A stretch of 64,000 nt of DNA from Rostratula benghalensis (GCA_013399305.1 VXAI01000136.1:1036257-1100256), one strand, 5' to 3'. Numbered from the stretch's first letter, positions 23,582-35,852 are shown. The notes: generated by a model from the letters alone, not told the origin. Numbers and translations: made by a program.

Positions 23582-23771
23582 ATAATTTTAAAATAGTCCT
23601 TCTATATATATTCTTTACATTTAGGTTATTTTAATGACCCCAGTTGTAAAGTAAGTATAATATAGTTGCAAATATTATTACAGTTCTTCTCATAAACTTC
23701 ATTATGCCTGTGTTTACTGCTGTGTTTTTTGTTAGTATATTGTTATATAAATTATTTTTTCTAGATTGTTT
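23582..23771 (+). other. DNAAF11: Likely start of DNAAF11 3' UTR
   Basis: AT-rich sequence follows the stop codon directly. No canonical AATAAA appears in the next few hundred bases; the nearest plausible signal is TATAAA at 23746. If that site is not used, the UTR could run much further, as AATAAA is not seen until 25922. Only the start of this feature is secure. Confidence 0.45.
23746..23751 (+). promoter_or_regulatory. Candidate non-canonical poly(A) signal (TATAAA)
   Basis: TATAAA lies 165 bases after the stop codon and is followed by a T-rich stretch that could act as the downstream element. It is a known weak variant of AATAAA. This is a position-based guess. Confidence 0.25.
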
Positions 23772-26122
23772 ACTTAGTAAGTCTCAAATCATAATAGGAG
23801 TCATAAGTCAAACATAGAATTTACTGTCTAGCTTGAAAGATGGCATATTACTATAGAAAAAGAGAGAAGGAAGGAAGGAAGCACTTGTAACAAGATTTAT
23901 TATTATTCTGACAAAGCTGAAGATGGCAAAAACTCCATATATTCTTTCAGTGTGCTCTTTTTCATGAGGGACAACAGTAAAAGTAAACAACATATTTTGG
24001 GAGTGAGAGACATTGCTGTAACCTGCCACACATCAGTGAATTTTCCAGCATAATGCAGAGCTACTGGAGTCTGGAGCGGGTGTAACAACACCCCTCCTGG
24101 AAGAGAACAACAGGAGAACACAGTAGATGTGGCACCATGGTGAAACTGGGAGGAATCCTCCAGACCATTCCTGTTCCTCTTCACACAGCTACTCTAAACT
24201 GTTCCTTTTTTTTTTCCAGATCCCCTAAAAATATCAAGGCTAATGTTAACCTGTTGGATGAAATAAGGTTGAACAGCTGTAATGGGATGAGCTTCTACTT
24301 CCCCACTATCCAGCCCTTTTTTAGCAACCAGAAACTCCATTATCATATTTTTCCCCACAGCTTCTGGATTGCCCAATGAGTGAAACAAGAGAGCATGGAA
24401 GAACAAAAGTACAGTGGGTTACATTAGAAAATTACTGCAATTTGACAAGACCCAATTTCTTCTCTTTATCTTTTTTTTTTTTCTTTTTGACTGGTTTCCT
24501 GAGAAAATAAGCCTCATATCAGTCTTAGCTCTGCTATTTCAGTTATTTTTACCGTATTTGACGGAAGAGAAAGGTCAAAGAAATACTCAGCTCCTCTAAA
24601 TTTAGTGATAAACTTCACTGAGTAGTGAAAAGGGATTCTCTTGATGCAACTGCTGTTTGGAAGAGAGAACTCAGCCGTTACCTGTCCTAGCAGTGGTCAC
24701 TCAGCTCATCAGGATGTTGGTAACAGAACTCTTTGTGAATCCTGGCATTCTTACCTAGCTGGTAGGTAAAGAACACAGGAGTTATGATGGTAGAGCTCTG
24801 GGAATCTGGGGGAAAGCTAAGGAGAACGTGGGAAGTATTTAGGAAATATGGTTAGACGTTGAGTTCCTATGGAAACAAAAGGTGGATATTGAGGAGACAG
24901 CAGAATTTTGCATAGGCTGGGTCTGGGTATTTCTGGGCTGGGTGGCAGTTGAAGTGAGGACACAGAATGTGAAACCGTAGGAAATCAAGCCTTGTCAGCT
25001 TTGTTGTCTACAAAACAGCTGAGGTAGAGATTCAGATGTGCTGAACACCTTTTGGCCTTTCAGTTGGGTGATTAGTATTCGATCCTAGAGTAAAAAAAAA
25101 GGATACCTTTGGGTTTTTACTCATTTCAGGGCCACCTTCATTTCAAAAAACAAAGAGAAACTCAAAAAAACCCAGCTGAGTGGCCCACCTTACTGTGCTA
25201 ATGAATTAGAAACTGTTCATCTGTACAGGAAGACTTCATTTGGTCCTGCAGAAAGAAAATGCTTCTGATTCAAACCAGCTTTTCCTTTTAGCCAAATGGG
25301 GCAGAGCAAGAAAATTGAGTTCAGGAAGAATCAAAGAATATTTTGTTGTTTACATCTTGTTTTCATCCTTAAGATAGAAAATTAATAAGCTGCACTTATA
25401 ACTGAACTGCTAAAGCTGCATTTAAAATATGTTGTAGCAATCTGTGTTCAGATCTTGCCCATGAAATCCCTCAGCAAACAGCAAGTTCATGATACATTCT
25501 TTGGAAATGCCGTTTCCCCAATTGTGAAAAACATCAAGCAAAAATCTCAGCAGTTAGTTAGAAAGAAAACATAGCTGCTCCAAAGTACTTTATGATTCTC
25601 CACAGATGTTTAATATCAGACAAAGATAAATAGTCTGTCTTAAAAGGCACTGAAGAGAAGCAGAACACTCCCAGCAGCTTAGGCTGATGGCTTGAACTGC
25701 TGCATTTTCTTAGGCTGCAATTTGAAATGGATATAGGATTAGAAAAAAAAAAAAAAAAGCTCCATACTGATGCTGCACATGCTGACAGGTGAAAAGAATG
25801 TATATATCACAAAGACCAAATTCAACCAAAGTGGAATTTGGGTAGAATATGACCTATCATAGTATCATCTTGGATTTTTCTTTTCCCATCTTGTGCATTG
25901 ACTTGTTTTTTCTGATTTCAGAATAAATGGTTCCATGATAGAAGCCTCTCAGCCTTGAAATCTCCTTAATCAGCTCTACCCTGGTAAATGGAGTATAAAA
26001 ACATCAACTTCTTTAGCAATATTCCCCTGTTGACTAGAAATTCCTTATCGTGCTGGCTGACTACGAAAAAGACAGTGTTAGATTTTACCTTTTGATGCCA
26101 CCAGATTACTGTAGGCCCGTAA
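23772..26122. other. Intergenic, no gene seen
   Basis: AT-rich sequence after DNAAF11. It includes a short GGAAGGAAGGAAG run (about 23870) and an A16 tract (25743-25758). No coding family, RNA gene or transposon recognised. Confidence 0.65.
25922..25927 (+). promoter_or_regulatory. First canonical AATAAA after DNAAF11
   Basis: This is the first AATAAA on the + strand I find after the DNAAF11 stop, 2.3 kb downstream. It could be a distal poly(A) site or a chance match. Confidence 0.15.
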
Positions 26123-26206
26123 GGATGACTGTGGATGGGTCTTTTTCCTGACTGTACATCCAAAGGATGACTATGGATGGGTCTTTTTCCTGACTGTACA
26201 TCCAGA
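26123..26206. repeat. 42-bp tandem duplication, two copies
   Basis: Unit GGATGACTGTGGATGGGTCT... occurs at 26123-26164 and 26165-26206 with only a few differences (TGTGG versus TATGG; the last bases). The close match suggests a recent duplication. Confidence 0.9.
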
Positions 26207-26249
26207 CATCTACTTTTGAGGCTGTCCTGGGTGTCCATGCCCGTATCTG

Positions 26250-26580
26250 AATATGCCCCAGTCCGTGCCCAGCTGCTGGCAGTGGGGCTGCTGGGTGGCC
26301 TGTGTGGGGAACGGCCAGGACCAGCTCCAAAGCCTCACCAGAGGACACAGCTGAGCCCCTCAGCCAAGCTGGGGGTGCTGGGAGGGGGGAAAAGAGGTTT
26401 GGGAAAGGGCAGAAGGTGGCCCAGGCAGAGGAGGAGGAAGGCAGGGAGGGAGCAGAGCCTGAGGGCGCAGGAGGAGGAGGGCAGGAGGTGCTGCAGCCCC
26501 AGAGCAGGGATCCCCTGCAGCCCTGGAGAGACCCCGCTGGGGCAGAGACCCCCTGCAGCCCCAGGGTCCTAAAAGTTGGT
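26250..26580 (+). mobile_element. GC-rich block, possibly derived from an endogenous retrovirus
   Basis: The block is far more G/C-rich than its surroundings. Phrases such as GTGTGGGGAACGGCCAGGAC, GAGCAGGGATCCCCTGCAGC and CCCTGCAGCCC in repeated form resemble the 5' internal region of avian endogenous retroviruses as I remember it. No LTR flanks it and no viral coding sequence is visible. The open frames on both strands arise from composition. Attribution is tentative. Confidence 0.35.
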
Positions 26581-26739
26581 GCTGTTCTATGTAACTGTGT
26601 AGCCCAACTAGAAAACCAGGCAACACCTAACGCAACTTTTAGCAGTCAGCTGGGCAACTGATGTTTAGATTGCTTTCAAGTCTACTTCCTTTTTTTCTGT
26701 GTGTGTGGAAGGATGGATTTTGCTGACCTTGGGGTGGAT

Positions 26740-26807
26740 GAATACAAAGAGCTCCACAACTCACACATAATTCCCATATTCCCACGAATACAAAGAGCTC
26801 CACAACT
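26740..26807. repeat. Spaced 22-bp direct repeat
   Basis: The 22-base sequence beginning GAATACAAAGAGCTCC occurs at 26740-26761 and again, identical, at 26786-26807. Twenty-four unrelated bases lie between the copies. Confidence 0.9.
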
Positions 26808-28154
26808 ACTTTCACGACAGAAATCAGTAGATTTTTGCAGCAGATCCAAAAAAACCAGCTTTGTGTAATTTTACTGGCTGCTGCGGGGAGTTTCTGACGT
26901 TTCTAAGAAGTGAACACGTTGAAGGTCGTCCTCTTTTTTCCTCCTTGCTTATTTCTGAGAATCTTGTTGGGACAATCCACCTTCCAGACCTTCAGCCAAT
27001 TTGGAAGAGCCTGTCAAGAGTTTCAGAAGGTTGTGGCAAACAGGCAGACGTGCAGCCTTGGCACATAAGATTATTTCATTTTTTTTGCCGAAGCAGAGTG
27101 CTGTAAAATGTGAACTCTGCTACCAAAGGATAATATAATTAGTTCTTCCCATTCCAACTGATTTTTTTATTTTTTTTTCATCTGGTTTGGAGTGAGCAGT
27201 TAGTGCTTGATTTTGGGAAGAAAAAACGGCATTGAGCTAGTTGTGTTGCATGAGAAAATGAACAGAATGTACCAAAAACTGCTTCACGTGGTTACTGATC
27301 TTGGGATCCTGTCTGAAAATGGGGTATATTCTGAGAGAAACCTTCACAAAATTCTCAATGAATGTCTGGGCCATGGAGGTTATAGGAAGAGGTTGGCTGT
27401 AGAGGGATGAAGAGTGTAAGCAAAGGTGATACCAGTGTGTGTGTGTATCGCCATATTTCACCTCTGACCAGAGGAGTGGGTGAATTCAAGCAGTATGGAG
27501 GGATCTGTCCATCGTCCCTTCGGCGGGAGATGGATGGGGTTAATGAAAAATTCTAGCATTACTGAGTGGAAAAGGGATGTACAGTGGTTTAGAAAGGCCC
27601 TTGGATTTGCCACAAAATCTTCTCTCTGCTCAAAAAACTGGAGAATGGGATATAAGCTTTGGATTTGCACAGTCAGGACAAGATAATTTTGTTGATTATC
27701 CGGACTCCAGAAGAGAGAAGGAGTCCAGTTCCTCCCAGAGGTAAGTTGATTCAACTGTGTGAAAAAAAAAACCAAAAAGCAAAGGAGACTCTGTTATACT
27801 ACTGCTATGTAAAGCTATACTGCTTTTACCTTTACAGCTGTAGTGCAGAATGATGTGCATCAAAATCACAAAGCTTGATTCAAAACTGCCTCTTGTCTCA
27901 CAGCCTTAGGTGCTGGGTGTGAATATCAAATACATCCAGTACTGGAGATGTAAAATGTGCTTTCCCACTCCGTGTTTCACACCATAATTCCCGTAAGGAA
28001 TGGGGAGTGGCAAATGCATTTCTTGCTGGTTCACAAGTAATGGAAAAAAGCTGTAGGGCAGCCTGAGGATGATTCTTTTCCTGCACAACTGCTGAAGACC
28101 GGCTGTCAAAGTTAGACTGTGTTTCTGATTGTAACGATTAGCAACAAATTAGAG
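26808..28154. other. Intergenic, no gene seen
   Basis: No recognised gene or transposon. A short TG run is at about 27436. The small open frames around 27207-27853 show no known family features. Confidence 0.6.
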
Positions 28155-28395
28155 AGGTTGTGGGGGGCAAGGCCTTGGAGAAGTCCAGGGAGATGAAGTC
28201 CATAGCCCTTTTTTTTCCCCTGTGATGCAGTCACTCCATCACAGAAGCCCATTTTGTTGGTCAGGCAAGACCTGCCCTTGGTGAAGCCATGCTGGCTCTC
28301 CTGAATCCTCTGCCTCAGCTTCTAGGGGGATCCCTTCCGTCACCTTCCCAGGCCCGGCGCTGAGGCTGACAGGGAGCTGCCTGTGCAGTCTGGTA
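28155..28395 (-). mobile_element. CR1 reverse-transcriptase fragment, minus orientation
   Basis: The reverse complement encodes the CR1 block [17 protein letters not shown], preceded by TGTCAGCCTCAGCGCCGGGC and followed by GCTATGGACTTCATCTCCC and TGGACTTCTCCAAGGCC (the FSKA block). The frame is interrupted. Edges are approximate. Confidence 0.82.
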
Positions 28396-30499
28396 ACAGC
28401 TCTTCTGGCATGGAGCACAGAAAAATTCTAACAACCGAGCCCACACTGGGAGCTATATGGTTGTTACTGGGAACACAACCTTCAGCGTAGTACAGCCCTA
28501 GAGTTAGCAGACGAAAATCTTTGCATTTATAGCACGTATCACACCAACAGAGAGACTGAAGAGCTCCATGGCTCTAAACTGTAAGCAACTTTCTCCTCAG
28601 CAGCTTCACAGAAAATGTGTGTATAAAAGAGGAGACAGGTGAACATTTGGTTAGAGAGATGTGAGCTGTGGCTGTGCTGTGACCCTTGTTTTTGTGCTTT
28701 CAGTCCTAACCATCTGTAAGTCTACCAGCAGCATAATTATGCCTCTTTCACAGTGTACATAAATTAGTGTTGGCTCTTCTGGTTTTGCAACCAGGCAGGC
28801 AGCCATCTGACTTTTTAATTAAGGATTTCACTGTGATTGATAATAAAGTTCCAATATGCTTCCATATTTAAATGAAAGTGCATCAGCAGTATAAAATTTT
28901 CAAAGGGAAAAATATCCACAGAAATTTATTAGTCACCTGTGAAGTATAGATGAAGTGAAGCACAACAGCAGCTATGAAAGAAATCCAAGTTCTCTGATTC
29001 TCCTGCACAGAACTCCACTCTGCAATGGAAATCCTCTAAGGGAATCAAGTCCTTTTTTTTTTTTTTTTTTTTTCATTCATTTTATTTATTTTTCATTCCA
29101 TGAACCTGAGACTTTGTATTGAACTTGTGAATGTATAAAGATGCTGATAGTCTGCATCATTTTTAGAACCTCCTCTGTTCTAATCCTCAGCATCTAGTTA
29201 CAGCTTCGGATGTCTAAATGCTTTCAATAAAAAAATCACCCTTCCTTATGTCTGTAGTAAAACTGTATTCATCTCACTAAAATTATTTTTCATTATTCTA
29301 AATAAAAATAGCTGTCTATTTAAATTTAACTCAATCTGGCAATTCTTGTATGAAATTCACTGTCAAGCATTCTTAAAACTCTTGCAAGTGTCTCTAGTAC
29401 ACTGTGTCTGTGGTATTTTAGATCAACCAATTAAAAATCTTCCCTTCCCATGAAGTAAGATTACGTGGTGTGTTGGGGTGATTTCTGTGGGGCTGAAGGT
29501 AACTTCTCAGGCGTTATCAGCTGTGGTGAGACACATAATTACACGCCTCTGATCTGTGCAGCAAATTCTTCCTCTTTATCAGTGTTTGCCAGTAGGCACT
29601 TAACAACCTGGTTAATCAAAACCAGATTATACTGCTAGAATTAATGAGACATCGAAAGGGTTTAATGACTAATGGAAGCTCTTTAAAACCTGTTCCGAAG
29701 GGATTACTTCTTTTCATATTTCCTCCTAAGTAGTAGAGAAATCTTTGGTGTGGAAGTCATAGTTATTCAGTCATTTGAATTTTCCTGGGTCAACTCAACC
29801 CTAATACCTCATCAATGAAAACCTGAGGGTTTGTGTTCTTTAAATACACAAAAACCCTGTTATTTCCCATTGTATTAGTTCAGGACTCAGTGCAGAAGTA
29901 GAAAAGACTTTATTATTGAGAATAAACTGGATGTAATATCTGGATCACAGGATTAAAGTAAATTATGTAGTTGGAGACAGACAAGTCTGCCTTTTATATG
30001 AGTTTCAGCAGGTGTTACCTCTTGACATGTCAACCTTAAATTTGTCACTAGGCTCTTGAATCATGGAAAGACCCATGAACTTTGGTCAGAGACCGAGATT
30101 CCAGGTTTCCCTCCTGGGCTGTAAGGACTTTGTTTGTCTTTCTGGAGCCTTTCTCTGATTTGTAAAAAGGATCCAAAACATTGTTCAGTCCGTCCAGGGA
30201 ACGAACACCAGCGTGTGAACACAAGTCTGAATGTTCTCCCCACTGCCTGTGCTGAAGATGGTCTCCCTGCTTCTATACCTCCTTGGGCATACTGGGCCAT
30301 GACAATGGGACCTTTCAGGTGGCTCTGGGAATCTGTTGCCTGACTTTGCAAACAAAGGCACAGTAACTGGAGACAAGCAGGAGACCCACTCCAAAAGTAC
30401 CATCCAGTTCTGAGCTAAAGCAGACTCCACCAGTGCATTTCCAGGCTACTCTTGCTTGTGATTGTGGTGCTGTTTCGTATCTTCCACGCTGATTTTAGA
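28396..30499. other. Intergenic, no gene seen
   Basis: AT-rich sequence with a T21 tract (29053-29073) followed by a CATTCATTTTATTTATTT-type run. Nothing else recognised. Confidence 0.65.
29053..29073. repeat. T21 homopolymer
   Basis: An uninterrupted run of T. No transposon body was recognised beside it on either strand. Confidence 0.95.
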
Positions 30500-30586
30500 G
30501 GTCTTGGTTTATGGGGGATTGGGCGGGATGATCTTTCAAGGTCCCTTCCCATCCCTGAGAGTCTGTGATTCTGCCATCCTGTGAAC
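30500..30586 (+). mobile_element. CR1 3' tail fragment
   Basis: GGGCGGGATGATCTTTCAAG, then GTCCCTTCCCATCCCTGAG and TCTGTGATTCTGCCATCCTG: a short, decayed CR1 end. Confidence 0.7.
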
Positions 30587-30649
30587 TTGCCATTTACTTT
30601 TGCCAAAGAAATTTGAGTACAAAGCTTATAGGCAAGATCAGAGTCACTG

Positions 30650-30760
30650 AAGGCGAAACACCAGTGATATCATCTCACTGGATCTGTGCAAAGCATTTGA
30701 CATTTTTCTGCACAAGACCCTGGTCTCTAAATTGGGGAGACGTGGCACTTCTGTCCTTGT
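30650..30760 (+). mobile_element. CR1 reverse-transcriptase fragment
   Basis: In one frame the sequence reads SLDLCKAFDIFLHKTLVSKL, the CR1 block normally seen as [17 protein letters not shown]. The piece is about 110 bases with unrecognised sequence on both sides; it lies just after the CR1 tail at 30500-30586, so it is a separate fragment. Confidence 0.72.
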
Positions 30761-31681
30761 CACTTCCTGACAGTAAACTGCTGGAACCTGGCCTCTTCCA
30801 TGCCTCAGCAATCTGACTGAAAAATGTTTTTCAAAAATGTCATTTTCAATTGGAAGGTCATTCCAGCAGGAAAGTTCTCCAAGAGCTAGCATTGCAAATT
30901 TTCACTTTTACCTTTAGAAACCCATTTCCAAATTCCTTTTTATTTATTTATTTTTTTTTCCCGAAGGTAATGAACTCTTATTCTACACCAGAGATGGGAA
31001 GAGCTGAATGTTCTCTTATTCCATTTAGACTTTAAAAAACATATCATTTGCATGTCAATAGTCTTCAGTAGAGCCAATTTGTACATCATTTGCATGCCTT
31101 TGACTGTATGAAAATTAATAAATTAGTATCTGCATATGATGCATCTTTCTGGGACATGGTAAGAGGTTGTGGAGAAGCTTTACCATTTTCATCACATTCA
31201 CTGGCATTTCAGGGAGAAGAAATTACAGTGGCTCCACTCAATTTATTACTGCACTCTGTCAGAGGATTCACACCTTGACAGTTTACCCTTGGATATTCTG
31301 ATAGTATAATATAGAAATATGGTGGACCATAAAAATGCAAGTTTACACCTTACTCAAGAAACTCATTGTGAATTCCGTTGTGCAGACTTCTGGAGTGAAA
31401 CATGACTTGTGAGTCTAAATATAGCCTGAGAACATCAGTCAGGAGAAAGCCCACCATAATGGTGTCCAAATAGAAGAGTTGCAATCAGGTGATAATCCTT
31501 CTTCCACCAAATCCTTATGAACCTGGGCAGTTTTTCTCGGTCTCCTTCATTCTGGCATTTCAAGACAGGAAAAGCTGTGCAGTCAAGAACACAACTGCAT
31601 CTCCGTGCATAGATCTTGGAAACAAGGTCTAACATGAATTGTGGCTGTAAATAAATCCACTCACACACTAAGGGTGTATGT
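30761..31681. other. Intergenic, no gene seen
   Basis: AT-rich sequence with no recognisable gene, RNA or transposon. Confidence 0.6.
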
Positions 31682-31806
31682 GGGGAAGGGAAGGGAAGGG
31701 AAGGGAAGGGAAGGGAAGGGAAGGGAAGGGAAGGGANNNNNNNNNNNNNNNNNNNNNNNNNNNNNNNNNNNGGGAAGGGAAGGGAAGGGAAGGGAAGGGA
31801 AGGGAA
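31682..31806. repeat. (GGGAA)n pentanucleotide array with assembly gap
   Basis: Perfect GGGAA (= AAGGG) units run from about 31682 to 31736, then 35 N (31737-31771), then the same unit to about 31806, fading into AAAAAGAAAGGAGAGG. The gap lies inside the array, so its true length is unknown. The + strand is pure purine. Open frames here are just Gly-Arg-Glu-Gly-Lys repeats. Confidence 0.97.
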
Positions 31807-34800
31807 AAAGAAAGGAGAGGCATAGAATGTCCTTTGTCTTACTGCTGCTCCAGCCTGATTCCTGAAACTGTGGCCTAGCTCTAGTCCTCATGGTATGGAT
31901 AGATTGACTTGGTCATGATCCTCACTTCCTCTGCTTCCTGTTTCGAAATGGGAACTTGCATGTTGTTAGGCAGCAAAATTCCTGCCTGCAGTAGTGATAG
32001 TGATAGTGGAGAGCACTGTAGTACCCATACCATGGCTGTCTGAAAAATTCACAGTTCCCACTGGAAAGTTTTCACAGTTTATTTTTAGGTAAATTTTAAT
32101 CTCTGAAACTGAATTTGCAAAATTACTGAAAAGCAGAAGGGTTTGCATGGAATGAAAATTATGTCAATAGTTTAACAGACTCCTTCTGAAAATGTGGTTT
32201 TGCATTTATTTGCCCTCTAAGTCCATGTTTCTGGTGTAAACACAGCTCTCTTCTGATTGTGAGCCTGCTCTGCTTTTTCCTGATTGTAGTATTTTATGCT
32301 TCGTTGGCAGAAAGACCTTGGGGTTTTTTCATTTATTTTCTTTGGGTTTTGGGGTTTGTTTTTTTTTTCCTGTTTCTGGGATGAAACTCATGCTCTCTAC
32401 AAGATAGTGGTGAGTCTGGGATCAAGACAAGGTGTTGTATGTGCTGAGACAGATTTGACACCAAATGTGTCAGCAGAGTGCCAAAGCACATAAAAGCAAT
32501 GGTCCAGGAAGTGCTGGCTCCTACCCTGAGGATCTTAAATCTAAAGACTTGGTTACTTGGGAAAAGTGACTGAGTGTAATCTGTGAATTGATATCATCCT
32601 TGTTACTCCAAGGGAAATGTCATCCAGAGAACTGAAGACAGGCTGTGTCTGAGACACATTGCTTGAGAGCACAGAGTGGTTACTGAACTCACTGCATAAA
32701 TTACTGGGAAGTCACTTTTTTTTTTTTTTTTTTTTTAATAGGGGAGACAGAGAAAAAGATATCTGAAAAACAAAATATGGTTAGAATGGCACTTTATTAA
32801 GAGGGTCAGCATCAATGCCAGCCCCACATCCAGTTTCAGAGCAACTCATGGCTCTTTCAAAAAACAAATGATTGTTGTTTCTCTCACCTAAATTTAGGCG
32901 ATGGGACTAGCATCCCTCATAGTCCATGGAAAGGCAAAGGAATGTATATAAAGTTTCTCTCAACAGTGAGTAAGCTCCTAACCTAGTCTCTTTGATAGGA
33001 ATATATGCCTAATTTCTCACGCAGACAAACCCAAATATTGTGTAATTGATTTTTTCCTGATCCCTCCACACTAACTTTCCCTTATGATAAAGTTTGCTAT
33101 GAAAATATCTGGAGATCTCAATGTTGTGCCCTGTGGATAAAGATAAAGGAATTTTGAAGGAAACAAATTTTCTAATGTCTTCTTGCAAGGAAAAAATGAA
33201 CAGAAATGCATAAACTTTCTGTATTTCCTTCTGACATTTTCATGTTTAGTAAGGTGAGTTCTAATGCAGAAAAATGCTGATTATTATTCTTCTCCATTCA
33301 TGATCTTATAACCTTGCACTAGGGGGAAAGATGAGCCAATACTGGAACATGACTTAGAAAATACTTACTTGCATTTATTGGTCCAGCAAAGGAAAATTTT
33401 ATCATTAGCCCAAAGGTGTTTCTCTGCATCCAGCCATTTTATCTCTGCATTTAAAAATACATCTCCAGGCTAACCTTCACTATGAGAACTTTGCTGTTTG
33501 AGACATAGCCGAGCACTTTAAGGGTCTGAAACATAAAGAGGAAGTCCTCCATGCCCTGTTTGATTCTGGTACTACCTTTGTTTTGGGGTCATGAGTTTGA
33601 AGAACAGACTACACCTCACTGGAAGGATGGGATTTGGTCATCGTTAGAGGAAAAATTATTATTATTTTTTTTCTGCGCTCTCTGGACTCTACAGGACTGC
33701 AGAGAACAAAATAAAGGGAGAATGGAGGATCTTGCTAGAGATGATCCTGACAGCCTGGAGGACAGCTGGAACAATCATATGAAGCCCTGACTTTGAACAT
33801 GCAGAGGATAAGGATGAACAGAAAGTCTGAAAGTAGGTAGGAGAAGGGGGCTTCTGGGGAGTTGGGTGTGTTAGCAGCCTCCAGTTGGCTTATGCTGGGT
33901 TTTGTAAGTAGGATACAGTTTTGATCAAACATTTATGGCTTCTCCTAAGCCTCCCACTGCAGTGTCCAGACCATCACACTCCAATAATGATGCTGTGGTT
34001 TAGGGCTTGCATGAGTGTCCATGGAGGAAAGGTGAAGAAAGTGCAGCATCCCAGACTTTTGGCTGGCAGCAGTGGAGGGAGTCTGACAGCAGGCACCTCA
34101 TCATGAGCTCTTTAGGCAGTGGGAATCACCTGGCAAGTGACACTGGAAGGCTGAAGGCAAGTGATCCACAGCATGTTGTACTCAGCCATTCTTAGCACCT
34201 CTCTATCTTTGATAAGAAGGGAGGATTTGCAGGACTTTGGTGAAATTAGCTCTTAAGAAACAAACCTGTGCTTGTTAAATGCATGAATCATCAGTTGTTT
34301 GTACATGCATCTAATTAGCACAGGATTTGAAGACATCTCTGGGGCAAGCCAGAGGACAGAGGAAGCATCCCATTCTACTTGTTTGTCATTTTTTCTTTGT
34401 CAAAAGCATGCCATTTACATTAAATGCCTTATTAACCAGAGCCTGACTTGTTGACATGCAAAACCACATCCCTTTGAGAGTTAGCTGCCTGGATTATGTA
34501 AGACCCAAGACACATTTCTTCCAGCCTTGCAATGGATTAGTCCCTGTTACCAGCTCAGTGAACCCTGACATCTTTTTGTTTGATAGCTCTGCATATTTCC
34601 ATGCTGAACAAACTGAGATCACATATTTTTTTTGCCCTCTAGGTGCAGTGCCAAGGTGCAGTCAAGCAGCAAAACATTTCAGTCAGGTATTTTATGGGAG
34701 AATTTGAATTTGGTTGTGTCTTCCATGTATTCAGCCATATGCACTCTTGTTAGTTTAAAATTCTAAGCAGTATTTAAACTGGACAATGTTAATTGAGGAA

Positions 34801-35334
34801 CTTTGTTTTTCAATTGTCTCCTCCTGCCTCAGCAAAGACAAGAGCCAAGGCCTCTCAGACATGAGAAGTAGCCTTGAAAATCAACTCTGCACGGGCTGCA
34901 GCACATGCTAAGAGCCCTATGTCCATGCACAATGCAGTCCCATGTCATGCCAACTCATGACCTACCCAAGGTCACTTCACCAGTTTGTGTCTCCATGTCT
35001 CAGTATCTTCAAACGATGGAAGGTCTGATATGTGCATTACCATAACTGACAGTCTTAGGGAAATAAAAGGTTTTGCAGTGTGTTTTGTGTTGGGAAAATG
35101 GAAAGGGAGTTCACTGCCGTTGAGAGCAGACATTGCAAGTCCCAAGTATTTTTATACTTTGCCAGTATTTGCACAGGAGGAGGGCACAGAGGAGCCAGAC
35201 TGGCCGTGTGGAAAAGAACACTTCAAAACACCAGTCACCTTTTGTAACACAGACCCACAGGCCCACAGAGATGAAGGCCATCTGAGGGTTGAATATACAC
35301 TGTGAAAAAACTCATCAAACAGACTCAGATGTGC
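31807..35334. other. Intergenic, no gene seen
   Basis: No gene or transposon recognised. A T21 tract lies at 32716-32736 and a short T run near 32360. Confidence 0.6.
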
Positions 35335-35852
35335 TGTCCTGGTTTCAGACACGAGAGAGTTCATTTTCTTTCTAGTAGCTGCTGTGTGTTGGATTTGGTA
35401 TGAGAAAAATGCTGAGAAAAGTTGATACCACATATTATTTTAGTTGTTGTTAGGTAATGTTTGCATTAGTCAAGGCCTTTTTCACCTTCCCATAGAGGCT
35501 GAGAGGGAGCATAGACAGGACAAGCTGACAGGAGGATATTCCATACTCAGTGTATAAATATGCTTTGGCTTGGGGGCCAGAATCTGCAATCACTGCTAGG
35601 GCTGGGCTGGGCAAGTCATCATTGGGTGGTGAGAACAACTTCAATTCTATCTTTTTTATTTTGCATGCCCTTTTAACCATTATTGTGATTGTTACTGTCC
35701 TCTTCCATTATTGCCCTATACAACTGTCTTTATCTCAACCCATGAGTTTTCTTCCTTTCCTTTTCTCCTTCTTCCCTCTTCCCTGCTGGAAGCTGGGGGA
35801 CTGAGTGAGCAGCTCTTTGGTCCTAGTTGCTGCCTGGGGTTAAACCACAGCA
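35335..35852 (+). mobile_element. Solo LTR of an avian endogenous retrovirus
   Basis: The element starts TGTCCTGGTTTCAG and ends GGGGTTAAACCACAGCA, so it has the TG...CA ends of an LTR. Inside are AGAGTTCATTTTCTTTCTAG, a GTCAAGGCCTTTTTCACC block, a TATA-like GTGTATAAATATG (about 35560) and CTTTATCTCAACCCATGAG followed by a pyrimidine-rich stretch. It resembles a widespread avian LTR family. I see no primer-binding site or viral coding sequence after it and no clear target-site duplication, so I call it a solo LTR. Confidence 0.82.

Larger units (their letters stand above)
1..23771 (+). other. DNAAF11: DNAAF11 (LRRC6), 3' half of the gene
   Basis: Six exons in this interval join into one continuous reading frame of 193 residues plus stop. 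The gene enters from the left edge, so promoter, start codon, leucine-rich repeats and coiled coil are outside. The family protein is about 460-470 residues in human, so roughly the last 40 percent is here. DNAAF11 acts in the cytoplasm of multiciliated and sperm cells in preassembly of axonemal dynein arms; in human its loss causes primary ciliary dyskinesia. Identification rests on the CS-domain segments ([47 protein letters not shown]) and the tail (KLEVDPSKYSFPDVT, VPPLI), which I recognise from vertebrate LRRC6. Junction phases from A|B to E|F are 2, 2, 0, 0, 2. The right limit is set at a weak poly(A) candidate and is uncertain. Confidence 0.93.

Noticed and set aside
29053..29073. Long T tracts (also 32716, 58349, 58565) as tails of minus-strand processed pseudogenes
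   Set aside because: No recognisable coding or retroposon body was found next to any of them.
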